Shown here: one piece after another, positions 1 to 8,100 of the stretch
Layout of the letters: each line of letters opens with the position of its first letter
Position numbering within the stretch: the stretch's first letter is position 1
NCBI RefSeq assembly: GCF_900167945.1
Contig: NZ_FUZA01000002.1
Span: 372,001-436,000, forward strand
DNA from: Dyadobacter psychrophilus
GTDB lineage: Bacteria > Bacteroidota > Bacteroidia > Cytophagales > Spirosomataceae
Length of the DNA: 64,000 bases
Direction of reading: 5' to 3'
The notes under the pieces: generated by a model
Database searches by the model: none
What the model was told of the DNA's origin: nothing
The model's input: the letters and a program-made list of their open reading frames with translations, nothing else
Position numbers and translations under genes: made by a program

Positions 1-340
1 TATCCACGCCGGAATGATACAGGCCGTTATTTTTAATTAATAGTTCGAGGAAAAAAATAAATCCCGCCATGCAAATCAGGCTGATGATCGAAATGTTTTC
101 ACCAGCACCATTGCCTATCAGAAAAAGCGATACAAAGCCAGAAGCGAAGGAACAGGCAATGAGCGTGAAAATGAAGAGGCCGATTTTGACAAAAATACCG
201 GGTCTGTAAAATTTTTGCGGGAACGCCTTCCTGGCATTTTCAAGTTGTTCCTGCGAAATCAGTTTCTTTTCAAACCAATGATCCGCGGTATTGAGAATAT
301 GCAGATTATCAATCCAGGTTTCGTTATAGGCTTTTTTCAT
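1..340 (-). CDS. DUF2157-like membrane protein, C-terminus cut by window edge
   Basis: This reading frame starts with ATG at 338-340 and stays open to the window edge, giving about 113 residues. The first 45 residues are polar and include an ISQEQ segment like the ISDEQ of the protein encoded just upstream. Two strongly hydrophobic stretches follow (about residues 48-72 and 80-100), so it is an inner-membrane protein. Its ATG overlaps the stop of the upstream gene in an ATGA arrangement, so translation is probably coupled. It is probably a second DUF2157-type or GDYXXLXY-type protein; its function is unknown. The C-terminus is not visible. Confidence 0.75.
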   Translation of the reverse strand, partial: MKKAYNETWIDNLHILNTADHWFEKKLISQEQLENARKAFPQKFYRPGIFVKIGLFIFTLIACSFASGFVSLFLIGNGAGENISIISLICMAGFIFFLELLIKNNGLYHSGVD

Positions 341-1308
341 TTTTTGATCCCTAAGAATTTTTTGAAATGGAGCAGGAAATAAACCACGCCGACACTGGTG
401 AACATAAAATAAAATGTCCCGAAAGTGAAAGAAGCGTCGTCCGATTCTATGTTGGAAAAAATAAGATAAGTAATGATGATATAACCATACACAACGCCCA
501 TCAGCAGAAAAAGCAATGATTGTGCAAAGCGGGCACGTTGGACAAAAAATACGGATAAAGCGATTCCCGCGACGATATAGATGAATTGCGCTTTGTCGCT
601 GAAAATGCCCGTCATCGCTGCAAGCACTGCAAGGTTACCGCCCAGGAAAATGTATGTAAAAGAAAAGTGCTTTTTTATATTCTGCTTTTCTGATGCCCAT
701 CCTGCAATGCTTAACATTATGCCCAGAATCACAGCGGTTCCAAGCAACCTGTCTTCTGTAAAATCATTTTCAGAAAGAATGGAAAGCGGTGCAACTGTTA
801 GGCCGAGCCAGGAAGCAAGCCCGGTAATGGCCATGGAAAGCACACCCTTATGATCGAAACGGTAAGCGCAAAAAAAGAAAATAATGGTGGGTATGAGAAC
901 CGCCACACCATACCGCGTTCCGAAAGCATTATATTGGAATTGCGAATAACCTTCCAGGATCAGGAAAGTGGTGCAGCCGAGCAGAAGAACGTAATCGGTA
1001 AGCTTTTTTGGATTTTTTACTTCCAGATTGCTGTATGGAAGGGCGTGCTTGTAAGTGTAAAAGAAGCACCAGGCTGTAAGTGCGGCAATAAGTGCGATAA
1101 TGACCTGATGGCCAATGGTGTCGATGTTTTCATAAATAATGACTCCAATGCCCGAGCCAAAGAGGACAATGCCCAAATAAAGAATAGAGCGTAATTCCCA
1201 GTGCAGCGAAAATGGCTTATCTTCTTCGTAATCAGCTATTAATGAAGCTTGCTCGTCGGAAATGATCGCCTTACCGACGAAGGATTTGAGAATGGTTTGT
1301 ATATTCAT
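337..1308 (-). CDS. DUF2157 domain-containing multi-pass membrane protein
   Basis: This 323-residue protein has a short soluble N-terminus (residues 1-35, with an ISDEQ segment) followed by about nine hydrophobic helices to the C-terminus. That layout matches the DUF2157 family of bacterial inner-membrane proteins, whose function is not established. The stop codon overlaps the ATG of the next gene by the ATGA arrangement, so the two form a coupled operon and may make a membrane complex. The family call rests on the N-terminal pattern and topology; no catalytic motif is visible. Confidence 0.8.
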   Translation of the reverse strand: MNIQTILKSFVGKAIISDEQASLIADYEEDKPFSLHWELRSILYLGIVLFGSGIGVIIYENIDTIGHQVIIALIAALTAWCFFYTYKHALPYSNLEVKNPKKLTDYVLLLGCTTFLILEGYSQFQYNAFGTRYGVAVLIPTIIFFFCAYRFDHKGVLSMAITGLASWLGLTVAPLSILSENDFTEDRLLGTAVILGIMLSIAGWASEKQNIKKHFSFTYIFLGGNLAVLAAMTGIFSDKAQFIYIVAGIALSVFFVQRARFAQSLLFLLMGVVYGYIIITYLIFSNIESDDASFTFGTFYFMFTSVGVVYFLLHFKKFLGIKK

Positions 1309-1414
1309 TCAGATGGAAAGAGGGGTGAGTAAAAGTTAGCAATTATAGATAAAATGCTAGCGAATTCTGCGCTTACTTATCCAACGGAGCGTCCGGCTTA
1401 TAAAGCGGTTTTAA

Positions 1415-2191
1415 TCAGAATCTCAGTATGAAATCCTCTTTAACCTGCTCTTTTCGGAAAAACACCAGTCCTATCCAGAACAAATCCACGGTCAGTGTTA
1501 CCTGCGGGTGTTTTTTTATAAATTCCCAAGCCTGGGTCATTTCATCAGACCAATAAACATCGTCAAAAATAAAGACAGAATCATTGTGCATGTAGGGGAG
1601 GCAGTCCTCGAAATATCTCACCGTAGGTTCGTAACGGTGATTGGCGTCAAAATACGCGAAATCAAGCTTAGGACTTAGTTTGGCAAGCGTTTCCGGCAAT
1701 GTCTTGTCAATGTTGCCAAGGATTACTTCAATGTTATCAGCGTTTAGTTTTTTGAAATTTTGTTGTGCAATTTCAGCGGTTGCCGGGCAGCCTTCAAATG
1801 TCAGAATGTTAGCATCCGGTTTTGCTTTTGATAAATACAATGTCGTCAGTCCCAGAGAAGTGCCCAGTTCAAGAATGGTTGTCGGCTGGAATCTTTGCAC
1901 CAGCCGGTTGAAAAGCTTTCCGAATTTTTCGGGCTTTTCTGCATTCTTCGCAATGGTGCCTATTTTCCTGAGGTTCGATTTATTGATCCGGGAGCCCGCG
2001 CCCAGATCCAGAATGTTGATTTGTTCGTTGGATGCCAGCAGTTCCTTGCGCAGCTTTTTTAAACTCGCATAATGCGGATTTGTATCCTTTTTTGTGGCAA
2101 TTACCTGAGTATAAAGGTCAAATAAAAAGGGGGAATGGATCGAATGCTCGTTTCCGGAGCGAAGCAAATACTTTAAATAGGCTGCAATCAA
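1415..2191 (-). CDS. class I SAM-dependent methyltransferase
   Basis: The 258-residue protein has a Rossmann-type methyltransferase core. Motif I reads ILELGTSLGLTT (about residues 105-116), the usual SAM-binding glycine loop. It is followed by an acidic strand end (LTFEGC), then FAYFDANHRYEPT and an aromatic VFIFDDVYW segment, as in the Methyltransf_24 / O-methyltransferase group that uses a metal and an FDD/YDN-type motif. The natural substrate cannot be told from sequence. It lies 42 bases upstream of the apaG stop on the same strand, so both may be on one message. Confidence 0.85.
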   Translation of the reverse strand: MIAAYLKYLLRSGNEHSIHSPFLFDLYTQVIATKKDTNPHYASLKKLRKELLASNEQINILDLGAGSRINKSNLRKIGTIAKNAEKPEKFGKLFNRLVQRFQPTTILELGTSLGLTTLYLSKAKPDANILTFEGCPATAEIAQQNFKKLNADNIEVILGNIDKTLPETLAKLSPKLDFAYFDANHRYEPTVRYFEDCLPYMHNDSVFIFDDVYWSDEMTQAWEFIKKHPQVTLTVDLFWIGLVFFRKEQVKEDFILRF

Positions 2192-2233
2192 TGGTAGGGT
2201 ATTTAGGAAACCGACTAACTAGGGCCGGTTAAA

Positions 2234-2620
2234 TCAGTTCATTCTATATGGTGCGACGAGGGAAAACGCGGGGATAATCACGCGGAACTGCCTGCCGTCC
2301 AGCACACGCTCCATCAAATACGTCCCGGCCATTTTACCAAGATCCGTGCGCAGGTTGCATCCAGAAACGTAATCGTGCACATCTCCCGGTTCCAGGATCG
2401 GCTGTAAGCCTACAATGCCGGCCCCTTCCACTTCTCTTACGGTTCCGTTTGCATCATAGATGAGCCAATGCCTTCTCAAAAGCTTAACTGTATGTTCGCT
2501 GTGATTTTCGATCAGGATCTTATATGTAAACACGAAATGATCCTGGCCCGGGTTGGAATAGTCGGGCTGATATTCGGTTAATACGGTGACTTTCACACCA
2601 TCTGTCACTTTGGAAACCAT
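2234..2620 (-). CDS. apaG: ApaG domain protein (DUF525)
   Basis: A 128-residue protein matching ApaG in length and fold. It is a single beta-sandwich with the segments TYKILIENHSEHTVKLLRRHW, IYDANG and a GxQPxLxPG turn, followed by YxSGCxLxTxLGxMxGTY. ApaG is associated with Co2+ resistance and Mg2+ efflux phenotypes in enterobacteria; its biochemical role is still unclear. I chose the ATG at 2618-2620 because it gives the standard ApaG start (MVSKVTDGVKV). The open frame runs further upstream but would overlap the divergent ung gene with non-conserved sequence. Confidence 0.9.
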   Translation of the reverse strand: MVSKVTDGVKVTVLTEYQPDYSNPGQDHFVFTYKILIENHSEHTVKLLRRHWLIYDANGTVREVEGAGIVGLQPILEPGDVHDYVSGCNLRTDLGKMAGTYLMERVLDGRQFRVIIPAFSLVAPYRMN

Positions 2621-2770
2621 ATGGATGAGGGTGTTGGGCGTTTTGCGTTGGTAAGGGGAAACAGCCTTGGGCTGACTTGCATCACTTCTGCTAAAACGAA
2701 AATAACAATCAATTCCTGATAAAACCAAAACAAAATCATATAATTTGGTTTCGGAATTAAAAACAATGAG

Positions 2771-3436
2771 ATGGATGTAAAAATAGAGCAATCGTGGAAG
2801 AAACGCCTGGAACCGGAATTTGAGAAACCATATTTCACCGAGCTCACGAACTTCGTAAGAGCGGAATATAACACCAAGCAGATTTTTCCGCCAGCCAAGC
2901 AAATTTTCAATGCATTCAACTATTGCAGTTTCGACGACTGCAAAGTTGTGATACTCGGACAGGACCCCTATCATGGGCTGGGACAGGCAAATGGCCTGTG
3001 CTTTTCGGTGAATGATGGTGTCCGCATGCCGCCTTCGCTGATCAACATTTTCAAGGAAATCCAGAATGACCTGGGTAAACCTGTTCCCAAAACCGGTAAC
3101 CTGGAAAGATGGGCGAAGCAGGGTGTCTTATTACTGAATGCTACATTAACCGTTGAGAGCGGAAAAGCGGGATCACATCAGAATAAAGGCTGGGAGCGAT
3201 TCACCGATGCAGTTGTCAAATGTGTGTCCGACGAAAAGAAGAACGTTGTTTTTATGCTTTGGGGGCGTTATGCCCAGGATAAAGGCAGCATTATCAAAGA
3301 GAAAGATCATTATGTGCTCAAATCCAAACATCCTTCGCCTATGTCAGCGAATGGCGGTGGCTGGTTTGGGAATAATCATTTTAGTAAGGCAAATACTTTT
3401 CTGGAAAGCAAAGGATTGGAGCCAATCAACTGGTAG
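2771..3436 (+). CDS. ung: uracil-DNA glycosylase, family 1
   Basis: A 221-residue family 1 uracil-DNA glycosylase that excises uracil from DNA in base excision repair. The water-activating loop GQDPYHG is at residues 63-69 (catalytic Asp65). The uracil-binding LLNATLTVE is at about 121-129, and the minor-groove HPSP loop with catalytic His187 is at 187-190. Length is normal for the family. It is transcribed away from apaG and ends at a bidirectional terminator. All family hallmarks are intact, so it should be active. Confidence 0.97.
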   Translation: MDVKIEQSWKKRLEPEFEKPYFTELTNFVRAEYNTKQIFPPAKQIFNAFNYCSFDDCKVVILGQDPYHGLGQANGLCFSVNDGVRMPPSLINIFKEIQNDLGKPVPKTGNLERWAKQGVLLLNATLTVESGKAGSHQNKGWERFTDAVVKCVSDEKKNVVFMLWGRYAQDKGSIIKEKDHYVLKSKHPSPMSANGGGWFGNNHFSKANTFLESKGLEPINW

Positions 3437-3440
3437 GAAC

Positions 3441-3473
3441 AAAAAAAAGAGTCGGGATGCCCGGCTCTTTTTA
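3441..3473. terminator. bidirectional rho-independent terminator
   Basis: The hairpin GAGTCGGG / CCCGGCTC (one G-T pair) has A-runs on the left and T-runs on the right, so it can end transcription on both strands. It lies between the convergent ung and Dabb genes. Confidence 0.8.
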
Positions 3474-3501
3474 AGATTTTCACTCCTATTACTATTGTAA
3501 A

Positions 3502-3906
3502 TTACTTTTCAATGTTGGAGTTCATCTCCAATACATTGTCCCAATTTCCTTCGTTAGCCTTCACAAACTGCTTGCGGTCGGCATTGGCTGCATATTGCGC
3601 TGCACCTTCTTTTGTTCTGAATGTCAGATAATGGATCACATCAAACTGATTTTCACTTCCTTCCGCCTTCTGAACATGTCCGGCTGAATAAGCAACCACA
3701 TCTTTCACTGCGTTTTTCATCGAAGCAAAATCGCGTAAATGTTTTTCAACGTCTTCATTGGTTGTTCCTTGCTTAAACTTAATACAAACTACGCGCTGGA
3801 TTTCAGCCGGTTTGTGAGGAACATATGCGCCATAAATGACAAGCATAAAAACGCATAATGCAAAAACGGGTATTAAGTATCCTAATGTTTTATTTCTAGT
3901 TCTCAT
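3502..3906 (-). CDS. Dabb (stress-responsive A/B barrel) domain protein, membrane-anchored
   Basis: A 134-residue protein. Residues 8-28 form a hydrophobic signal/anchor segment after a basic start (MRTRNK). The rest fits the Dabb ferredoxin-like fold, with the beta strand QRVVCIKFKQGT, a helix with a central MKNAVKDV, the strand FDVIHYLTF, and a C-terminal FVKANEGNWDNVLE. Dabb proteins dimerise; most have unknown substrates. Export to the periplasm is inferred from the N-terminus. It stands alone on its strand. Confidence 0.8.
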   Translation of the reverse strand: MRTRNKTLGYLIPVFALCVFMLVIYGAYVPHKPAEIQRVVCIKFKQGTTNEDVEKHLRDFASMKNAVKDVVAYSAGHVQKAEGSENQFDVIHYLTFRTKEGAAQYAANADRKQFVKANEGNWDNVLEMNSNIEK

Positions 3907-4250
3907 TATTTCAAAATCTGATAAGTCTTTCTAAGTTTTTCTTAATACAAAGATAAAACATTAATTATTAATTGTATTATTTATATATAAAATATAACTT
4001 ATTTTGATTTTAGCATCAATAACCAAATGAACGGTTACCTTTTTTCAGGAAATCGGAATTTAATTTGGCTAGGTCGAAAAGCGTTGTTTTGGGTGTGTTT
4101 GGGAAATGAATGGCATAAAACGCCTTTTTGACACTGTTTTTTTTAAAAAAATAAAAACTGCGGCATTCCAAAGGTGCGGTTGTGTTACCATTTTTTGTAG
4201 AAAGCGTATAAATGGGTTGAAGGTGCCAAAAATGGCATTCAAAACTTTAT
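3907..4250. other. intergenic region, AT-rich, no gene seen
   Basis: These 344 bases separate two divergent genes. The left part (about 3940-4015) is very AT-rich. CAAAGATA at 3948-3955 is a match to a minus-strand -7 box (TAnnTTTG) for the Dabb gene, but no TTG lies at the right distance. A small inverted repeat (TGCCA at 4224-4228, TGGCA at 4233-4237) lies just upstream of the plus-strand gene. A 63-codon frame at 4106-4297 overlaps the next gene and has no coding signs. Confidence 0.5.
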
Positions 4251-5285
4251 ATGGAAGCAAAATCGAGCGAGCAGAAAGAATTTTCACAAAAAAATAGCTT
4301 TGGGATCAAATTTTGGCTGAAAATCAGTGCGGTTACCGTTGCTTTTTGGCTCTTAACCTCACTCAAACCCGACTGGGGGTTTTGGGCGCACAAGCGTATT
4401 AATCGGCTTGCCGTGTTCCGGTTACCACCGGAAATGCAGGTTTTTTACAAAAGAAACATTGACTTCATTACGGAAAATGCGGTTAACCCGGATCGCCGGA
4501 GATATGCTGTGGTAGGGGAGGCCGAGCGCCATTACATTGACCTCGATGTGTACGGAGACAGTGCGATGCATATGTTGCCAAAATTTTGGAATGAAGCCGT
4601 CAGGCAGATCGGCGAGGACAGTTTGCGCAAACATGGCATTGTTCCCTGGCATATTCAAACCGGGGCTTACCAGCTGACGGAGGCTTTTAAGGAAAAAGAC
4701 GCTCGGAAAATTCTCAGGATCTCGGCCGATCTGGGACATTACATTGCCGACGCGCACGTGCCGCTTCACACAACCCGAAACTATAATGGCCAATTGACCG
4801 GACAGGAAGGTATCCACGGCTTCTGGGAGTCACGGCTACCAGAACTATTCGCAGACCGGTACGACTTGTGGATTGGTGCGGCGATGTATAGAGACAATGT
4901 AGCTAGTGTGGCGTGGCAAACCGTTGCCGAGTCGCACGCAGCTACGGATTCGGTGTTTTTGTTTGAAAAGCAACTATCTTCTTCTTTTCCATCAGACAAG
5001 AAATTCAGTTATGAACTTCGTAACAATGTCCTCACCCGCACTTATTCGCTGGAATTCTGTACGAAATACCATGCAATGCTGAACCACCAGGTCGAGCGCC
5101 GAATGAAGGCGTCTGTTAAAACGGTGGCTGATATTTGGTTTACGTGCTGGATCAATGCGGGTCAGCCAGACCTGAGCGAGTTGAAACACTTTTCTTTCAA
5201 GGAATCGGATAAGCAAGAGCAACAGACAGAAAGCCAGTCATGGATCAGGCGACTTTTTCATGTCAGGCCGGAAAGCGAAGATTAG
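4251..5285 (+). CDS. zinc-dependent phospholipase C / S1-P1 nuclease-like protein
   Basis: A 344-residue protein of the zinc-dependent phospholipase C / S1-P1 nuclease superfamily. Visible zinc-site motifs are WGFWAHKRIN (residues 42-51), EAERHYIDLD (about 90-99), PWHIQ, GHYIADAHVPLHTT and GIHGFWESRLPE. In characterised members the N-terminal Trp of the mature enzyme binds zinc, so processing just before Trp42 would be needed. Residues 25-38 are hydrophobic after a 20-residue polar extension. Lipid versus nucleic acid substrate cannot be decided. The 3' end overlaps the convergent DinB gene by 4 bases. Confidence 0.82.
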   Translation: MEAKSSEQKEFSQKNSFGIKFWLKISAVTVAFWLLTSLKPDWGFWAHKRINRLAVFRLPPEMQVFYKRNIDFITENAVNPDRRRYAVVGEAERHYIDLDVYGDSAMHMLPKFWNEAVRQIGEDSLRKHGIVPWHIQTGAYQLTEAFKEKDARKILRISADLGHYIADAHVPLHTTRNYNGQLTGQEGIHGFWESRLPELFADRYDLWIGAAMYRDNVASVAWQTVAESHAATDSVFLFEKQLSSSFPSDKKFSYELRNNVLTRTYSLEFCTKYHAMLNHQVERRMKASVKTVADIWFTCWINAGQPDLSELKHFSFKESDKQEQQTESQSWIRRLFHVRPESED

Positions 5286-5800
5286 CTTTTCGCTTCCAAG
5301 ATCCGTGCTGTCACTAGCAATTGTCCTGTATGTCGCTGTGTATGCTCAGCGGCATGAAACAGCAGGCCCAGATGGGTGGACGGCAACATAGCGCGTCCAA
5401 CATAACGCATTTCCGTAAGCGTTTCCTTGTCTGTGTGTTTCAACTGGGTTAATGCGATCAGGATTTGCTTGTTAAATGTCTCCAGTAGGTCTGCAACGGT
5501 GGATTCCGGTGCATGTGGCTGACCCTCTGCTTTCAGGTAAGCAAGCTGGTTTTCACTCAAAGACTCAGCCCTCGCGTAAGTGAAAAGGCGGTCGAGCACA
5601 CCGGAGAGATGTTGTAAATGAAACCCCACAGATGCCACATTCGAAGGTCGTTTCCATAACAAAGCATCGGGAAAATTAACAAGCTGTGCATTGATTTCCT
5701 CTTGGGCCTGCAAGAGCGCATGCGCAACAGGCTGCAAGTAATCTGAAATTTCGGGTAAAGGGCCTCTCAGCCAAACTTCGGGCTTTGGTTCGATTTGCAT
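5282..5800 (-). CDS. DinB family protein
   Basis: A protein of about 172 residues with the DinB/DUF664 four-helix bundle pattern. Candidate metal-ligand histidines are in GFHLQHLSGVLDRL (about residue 60) and LLFHAAEHTQRHTGQL near the C-terminus. The family includes metal-dependent thiol-S-transferases and stress-induced proteins; a specific role is not inferable. I took the ATG at 5798-5800; a TTG 15 bases upstream would add five residues but falls next to the upstream terminator. The stop overlaps the convergent gene by 4 bases. Confidence 0.85.
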   Translation of the reverse strand: MQIEPKPEVWLRGPLPEISDYLQPVAHALLQAQEEINAQLVNFPDALLWKRPSNVASVGFHLQHLSGVLDRLFTYARAESLSENQLAYLKAEGQPHAPESTVADLLETFNKQILIALTQLKHTDKETLTEMRYVGRAMLPSTHLGLLFHAAEHTQRHTGQLLVTARILEAKS

Positions 5801-5813
5801 AGCGAAATGTAAC

Positions 5814-5841
5814 AAAAAAAGGGACCTTTTTACAAGTCCCT
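5814..5841 (-). terminator. rho-independent terminator of the RNA helicase gene
   Basis: Read on the minus strand, the stem AGGGAC / GTCCCT (5836-5841 and 5820-5825) is followed by a run of seven T. It lies between the helicase stop (5863) and the DinB start (5800), so DinB probably has its own start of transcription. Confidence 0.75.
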
Positions 5842-5862
5842 CATTCTTATTTGATTTGCTGA

Positions 5863-7641
5863 TTACTTAGCGATATCGATTTGTACTGGCTTACCTTTAA
5901 TGGTGTTGCCGTCCATTGCGCGCAAAACCGCGCGGGCGTCACGCTCAGGAACATCTACAAATGTGAATTTGTCATAAATATCAATGGCGCCGATCGTTTT
6001 ACCTGGAATGTTCGCTTCGCCTGCAATGGCTCCCACGATATCTTTTGGCAAGATGTGATCTTTACGCCCAAGGCTCAGGAACAAACGGGTCATGCCAGCT
6101 TCCGGTGTTGCCGAACGCTTCGAATCTCCGTCACGGCCAGCTTCGTATCTTGGACGCGATTCGCCGCGTGCAGCAGGAGCATAACGGTCATTTCCGCGTG
6201 GCGCGCTTTCTCTGCGATCTCCAAAACGGCTTCCGCCTGATGAACGGCGCTCGAACCTGTCGCTGCCGCCTTCTCTGCGTCCGTCGCGTTCGCCGCGTCT
6301 TTCTTCCCAGGCAAGGTTTGCATCTGCATATTCGTTCTTCTGAACGCCCATGATCTGCTTCGCCATTGCGCCTACAACTTGCTCAGTTGAGTAACCGGCG
6401 TGGTGCAACATTTCCAGTACATCGCCGAAAAGCTCCTGATCGTCACTTTCTTTGATAGAAGCAGAAATGCTTTCAACAAAACGTGCTTTACGAACACCAA
6501 CGATATCTTCGTAAGAAGGGATAACGCCTTTTTCAATTTTTACTTTGGTAAAGCCTTCAATGGATTTCAAACGATATTTTTCATCGCGTGCAACCAGTGA
6601 GAATGCTTTTCCGGACAAGCCGGCACGACCTGTACGGCCGATACGGTGTACGTAATATTCTTCGTCCAATGGGATATCGAAGTTGATCACGCCATCCAGT
6701 CCGCTTACGTCAATTCCACGAGCTGCCACGTCCGTAGCCACAAGAATGGTTGTTACGCCCGCCTTGAACTTGCTCATTACATTGCTACGTTGCTGCTGGC
6801 GCAAATCGCCGTGGATTCCTTCCGAAGCATAGCCTCTCAATTGAAGATCTTCAACGATTTCGTCTACTTTTCTTTTGGTATTACAAAAAACAAGCAGTGA
6901 TTTCAAATGGTGCATGTCGATCAAACGCGTCATTACTTCAACCTTAGCCTGCGGCTTCACTTCGAAGTAAACCTGCTCAATGTTCACGTTAGTCAACTCA
7001 TTACGAACCACTTTGATCAAAATTGGATCAGTCTGGAAACGTTTTGTGATGGACATGATCGGCTTGGACATTGTTGCCGAGAACAAGATCGTCTGACGGT
7101 CAGCTGGCATATCGGCCAAAATGCTTTCGATGTCCTCGCGGAAACCCATATCAAGCATTTCATCTGCTTCATCAAGAACCATCATGCGTACTTCGTCAAA
7201 TTTCAACGTTTTACGCTCCATGTGGTCCATTACACGGCCAGGCGTTCCTACAACAATGTGAACACCTTTTTTAAGGGAGCGAATCTGACGGTCGATGGAA
7301 TCACCACCGTAGATTGCTTCAATCCTCAAACCTCTAACATATTTAGCCAAACGGCCAATTTCTTCAGAAACCTGCACCGCCAACTCACGGGTCGGGCAAA
7401 GTACCAATGCCTGAACGGCATTATTTGTTACGTCAATTCTTTCCAGGACAGGGATACCAAACGCAGCCGTTTTTCCGGTTCCTGTTTGTGCTTGTCCGAT
7501 CACGTCAGATCCCTGCATTACTGCGGGAATTCCTTGTGCCTGTATGGGTGAGGGTTTAGTAAAACCCATTTCAGTAAGGGCTTTAAGGATGTTTTCTGAG
7601 AGGCCAAGCTCTTCGAAAGTTTCGAAATTTTCAGTAGTCAT
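5863..7641 (-). CDS. DEAD-box ATP-dependent RNA helicase with C-terminal RNA-binding domain
   Basis: A 592-residue DEAD-box helicase that unwinds structured RNA, probably in ribosome assembly or cold adaptation. In order: Q motif GFTKPSPIQ (26-34), Walker A AQTGTGKT (51-58), PTRELA, TPGR, DEAD, SAT, then the second RecA domain with HRIGRTGRAG. An Arg/Gly-rich linker (about residues 440-520) is followed by a DbpA-type RNA-binding domain, the layout of DeaD/CsdA-type helicases. The gene has a strong predicted promoter about 340 bases upstream, so its message should carry a long leader (see 7642-7983). Confidence 0.95.
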   Translation of the reverse strand: MTTENFETFEELGLSENILKALTEMGFTKPSPIQAQGIPAVMQGSDVIGQAQTGTGKTAAFGIPVLERIDVTNNAVQALVLCPTRELAVQVSEEIGRLAKYVRGLRIEAIYGGDSIDRQIRSLKKGVHIVVGTPGRVMDHMERKTLKFDEVRMMVLDEADEMLDMGFREDIESILADMPADRQTILFSATMSKPIMSITKRFQTDPILIKVVRNELTNVNIEQVYFEVKPQAKVEVMTRLIDMHHLKSLLVFCNTKRKVDEIVEDLQLRGYASEGIHGDLRQQQRSNVMSKFKAGVTTILVATDVAARGIDVSGLDGVINFDIPLDEEYYVHRIGRTGRAGLSGKAFSLVARDEKYRLKSIEGFTKVKIEKGVIPSYEDIVGVRKARFVESISASIKESDDQELFGDVLEMLHHAGYSTEQVVGAMAKQIMGVQKNEYADANLAWEERRGERDGRREGGSDRFERRSSGGSRFGDRRESAPRGNDRYAPAARGESRPRYEAGRDGDSKRSATPEAGMTRLFLSLGRKDHILPKDIVGAIAGEANIPGKTIGAIDIYDKFTFVDVPERDARAVLRAMDGNTIKGKPVQIDIAK

Positions 7642-7983
7642 TATATTTATTTTTGTATTAATTCTTGGGTAAATAAAAGATAGTCAGATTGTTACGGTTA
7701 TTTGAATGCTGCTGCGGATCGCCGTAACAGAAAACGTATCGTAGATCAGCAGGCTCGATGGGTTGAAGTCAGAAACAATAGAATTGTCCCACAACCAAAA
7801 ACTCAAAGCCAAATCGTAAACTAATTCAAAAGGGGATTGCGCAAAGCCCACCACAAACCATCCGTGGGGTCCTGCATGAGAACGGTGTGCCAACCGGGCG
7901 AATTTTAAGGTTGGTAGCGAATCTAAAAGTGCTAAACCGTGTAAGAAGCAGAGAAACGAACGGATGTTCGTTCAAATTTTATG
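7642..7983 (-). promoter_or_regulatory. long 5' leader of the DEAD-box helicase mRNA with a 5' hairpin
   Basis: This stretch has no convincing gene. With transcription starting near 7977, the helicase message would carry a leader of about 335 nt. A perfect 7-bp hairpin (AACGAAC at 7955-7961, GGAT loop in plus-strand sense, GTTCGTT at 7966-7972) would form within about five bases of the predicted 5' end. Weak short open frames occur inside the leader (a TTG-started 69 codons at 7684-7893 and a short ATG frame) but look non-coding. Long structured leaders are known for cold-shock helicase mRNAs in other bacteria; this function here is inference. Confidence 0.55.
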
Positions 7984-8013
7984 CAAAAGTAAGGAAATAT
8001 TTCGAAAATGCAA
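7984..8013 (-). promoter_or_regulatory. Bacteroidota-type promoter for the RNA helicase
   Basis: On the minus strand, TTG (8013-8011), a 19-base spacer and TACTTTTG (7991-7984) exactly match the Bacteroidota housekeeping consensus (TTG, about 19 bases, TAnnTTTG). It lies just downstream of the ald terminator on the same strand, so it starts a separate helicase transcript. Confidence 0.75.
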
Positions 8014-8051
8014 TGCAGGCAGAGAAAATAATTGTAATATTTCGGGAAATG

Positions 8052-8084
8052 AAAAAACCTGACCGACTTTTCAGCCAGCCAGGT
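8052..8084 (-). terminator. rho-independent terminator of ald
   Basis: Read on the minus strand this is a 12-bp stem (three G-T pairs) closed by a GAAA tetraloop and followed by six T (plus coordinates 8057-8084 plus the A-run at 8052-8057). It begins 16 bases after the ald stop. Confidence 0.8.
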
Positions 8085-8100
8085 CTATTAGCTAGGTTTG

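Noticed and set aside
2621-2974. N-terminal extension of the ApaG frame
   Set aside because: It overlaps ung on the other strand, has a composition unlike ApaG, and the ATG at 2618-2620 gives the standard protein.
4106-4297. 63-codon frame upstream of the zinc enzyme
   Set aside because: Overlaps the real gene start in another frame and lies in AT-rich DNA with no coding signs.
6907-7551. 214-codon plus-strand open frame antisense to the RNA helicase
   Set aside because: It lies fully inside a well-supported gene on the other strand, has no recognisable domain and arises from codon bias of the helicase.
7684-7893. 69-codon TTG-started frame in the helicase leader
   Set aside because: Non-ATG start and no similarity; kept only as a note in the leader feature.
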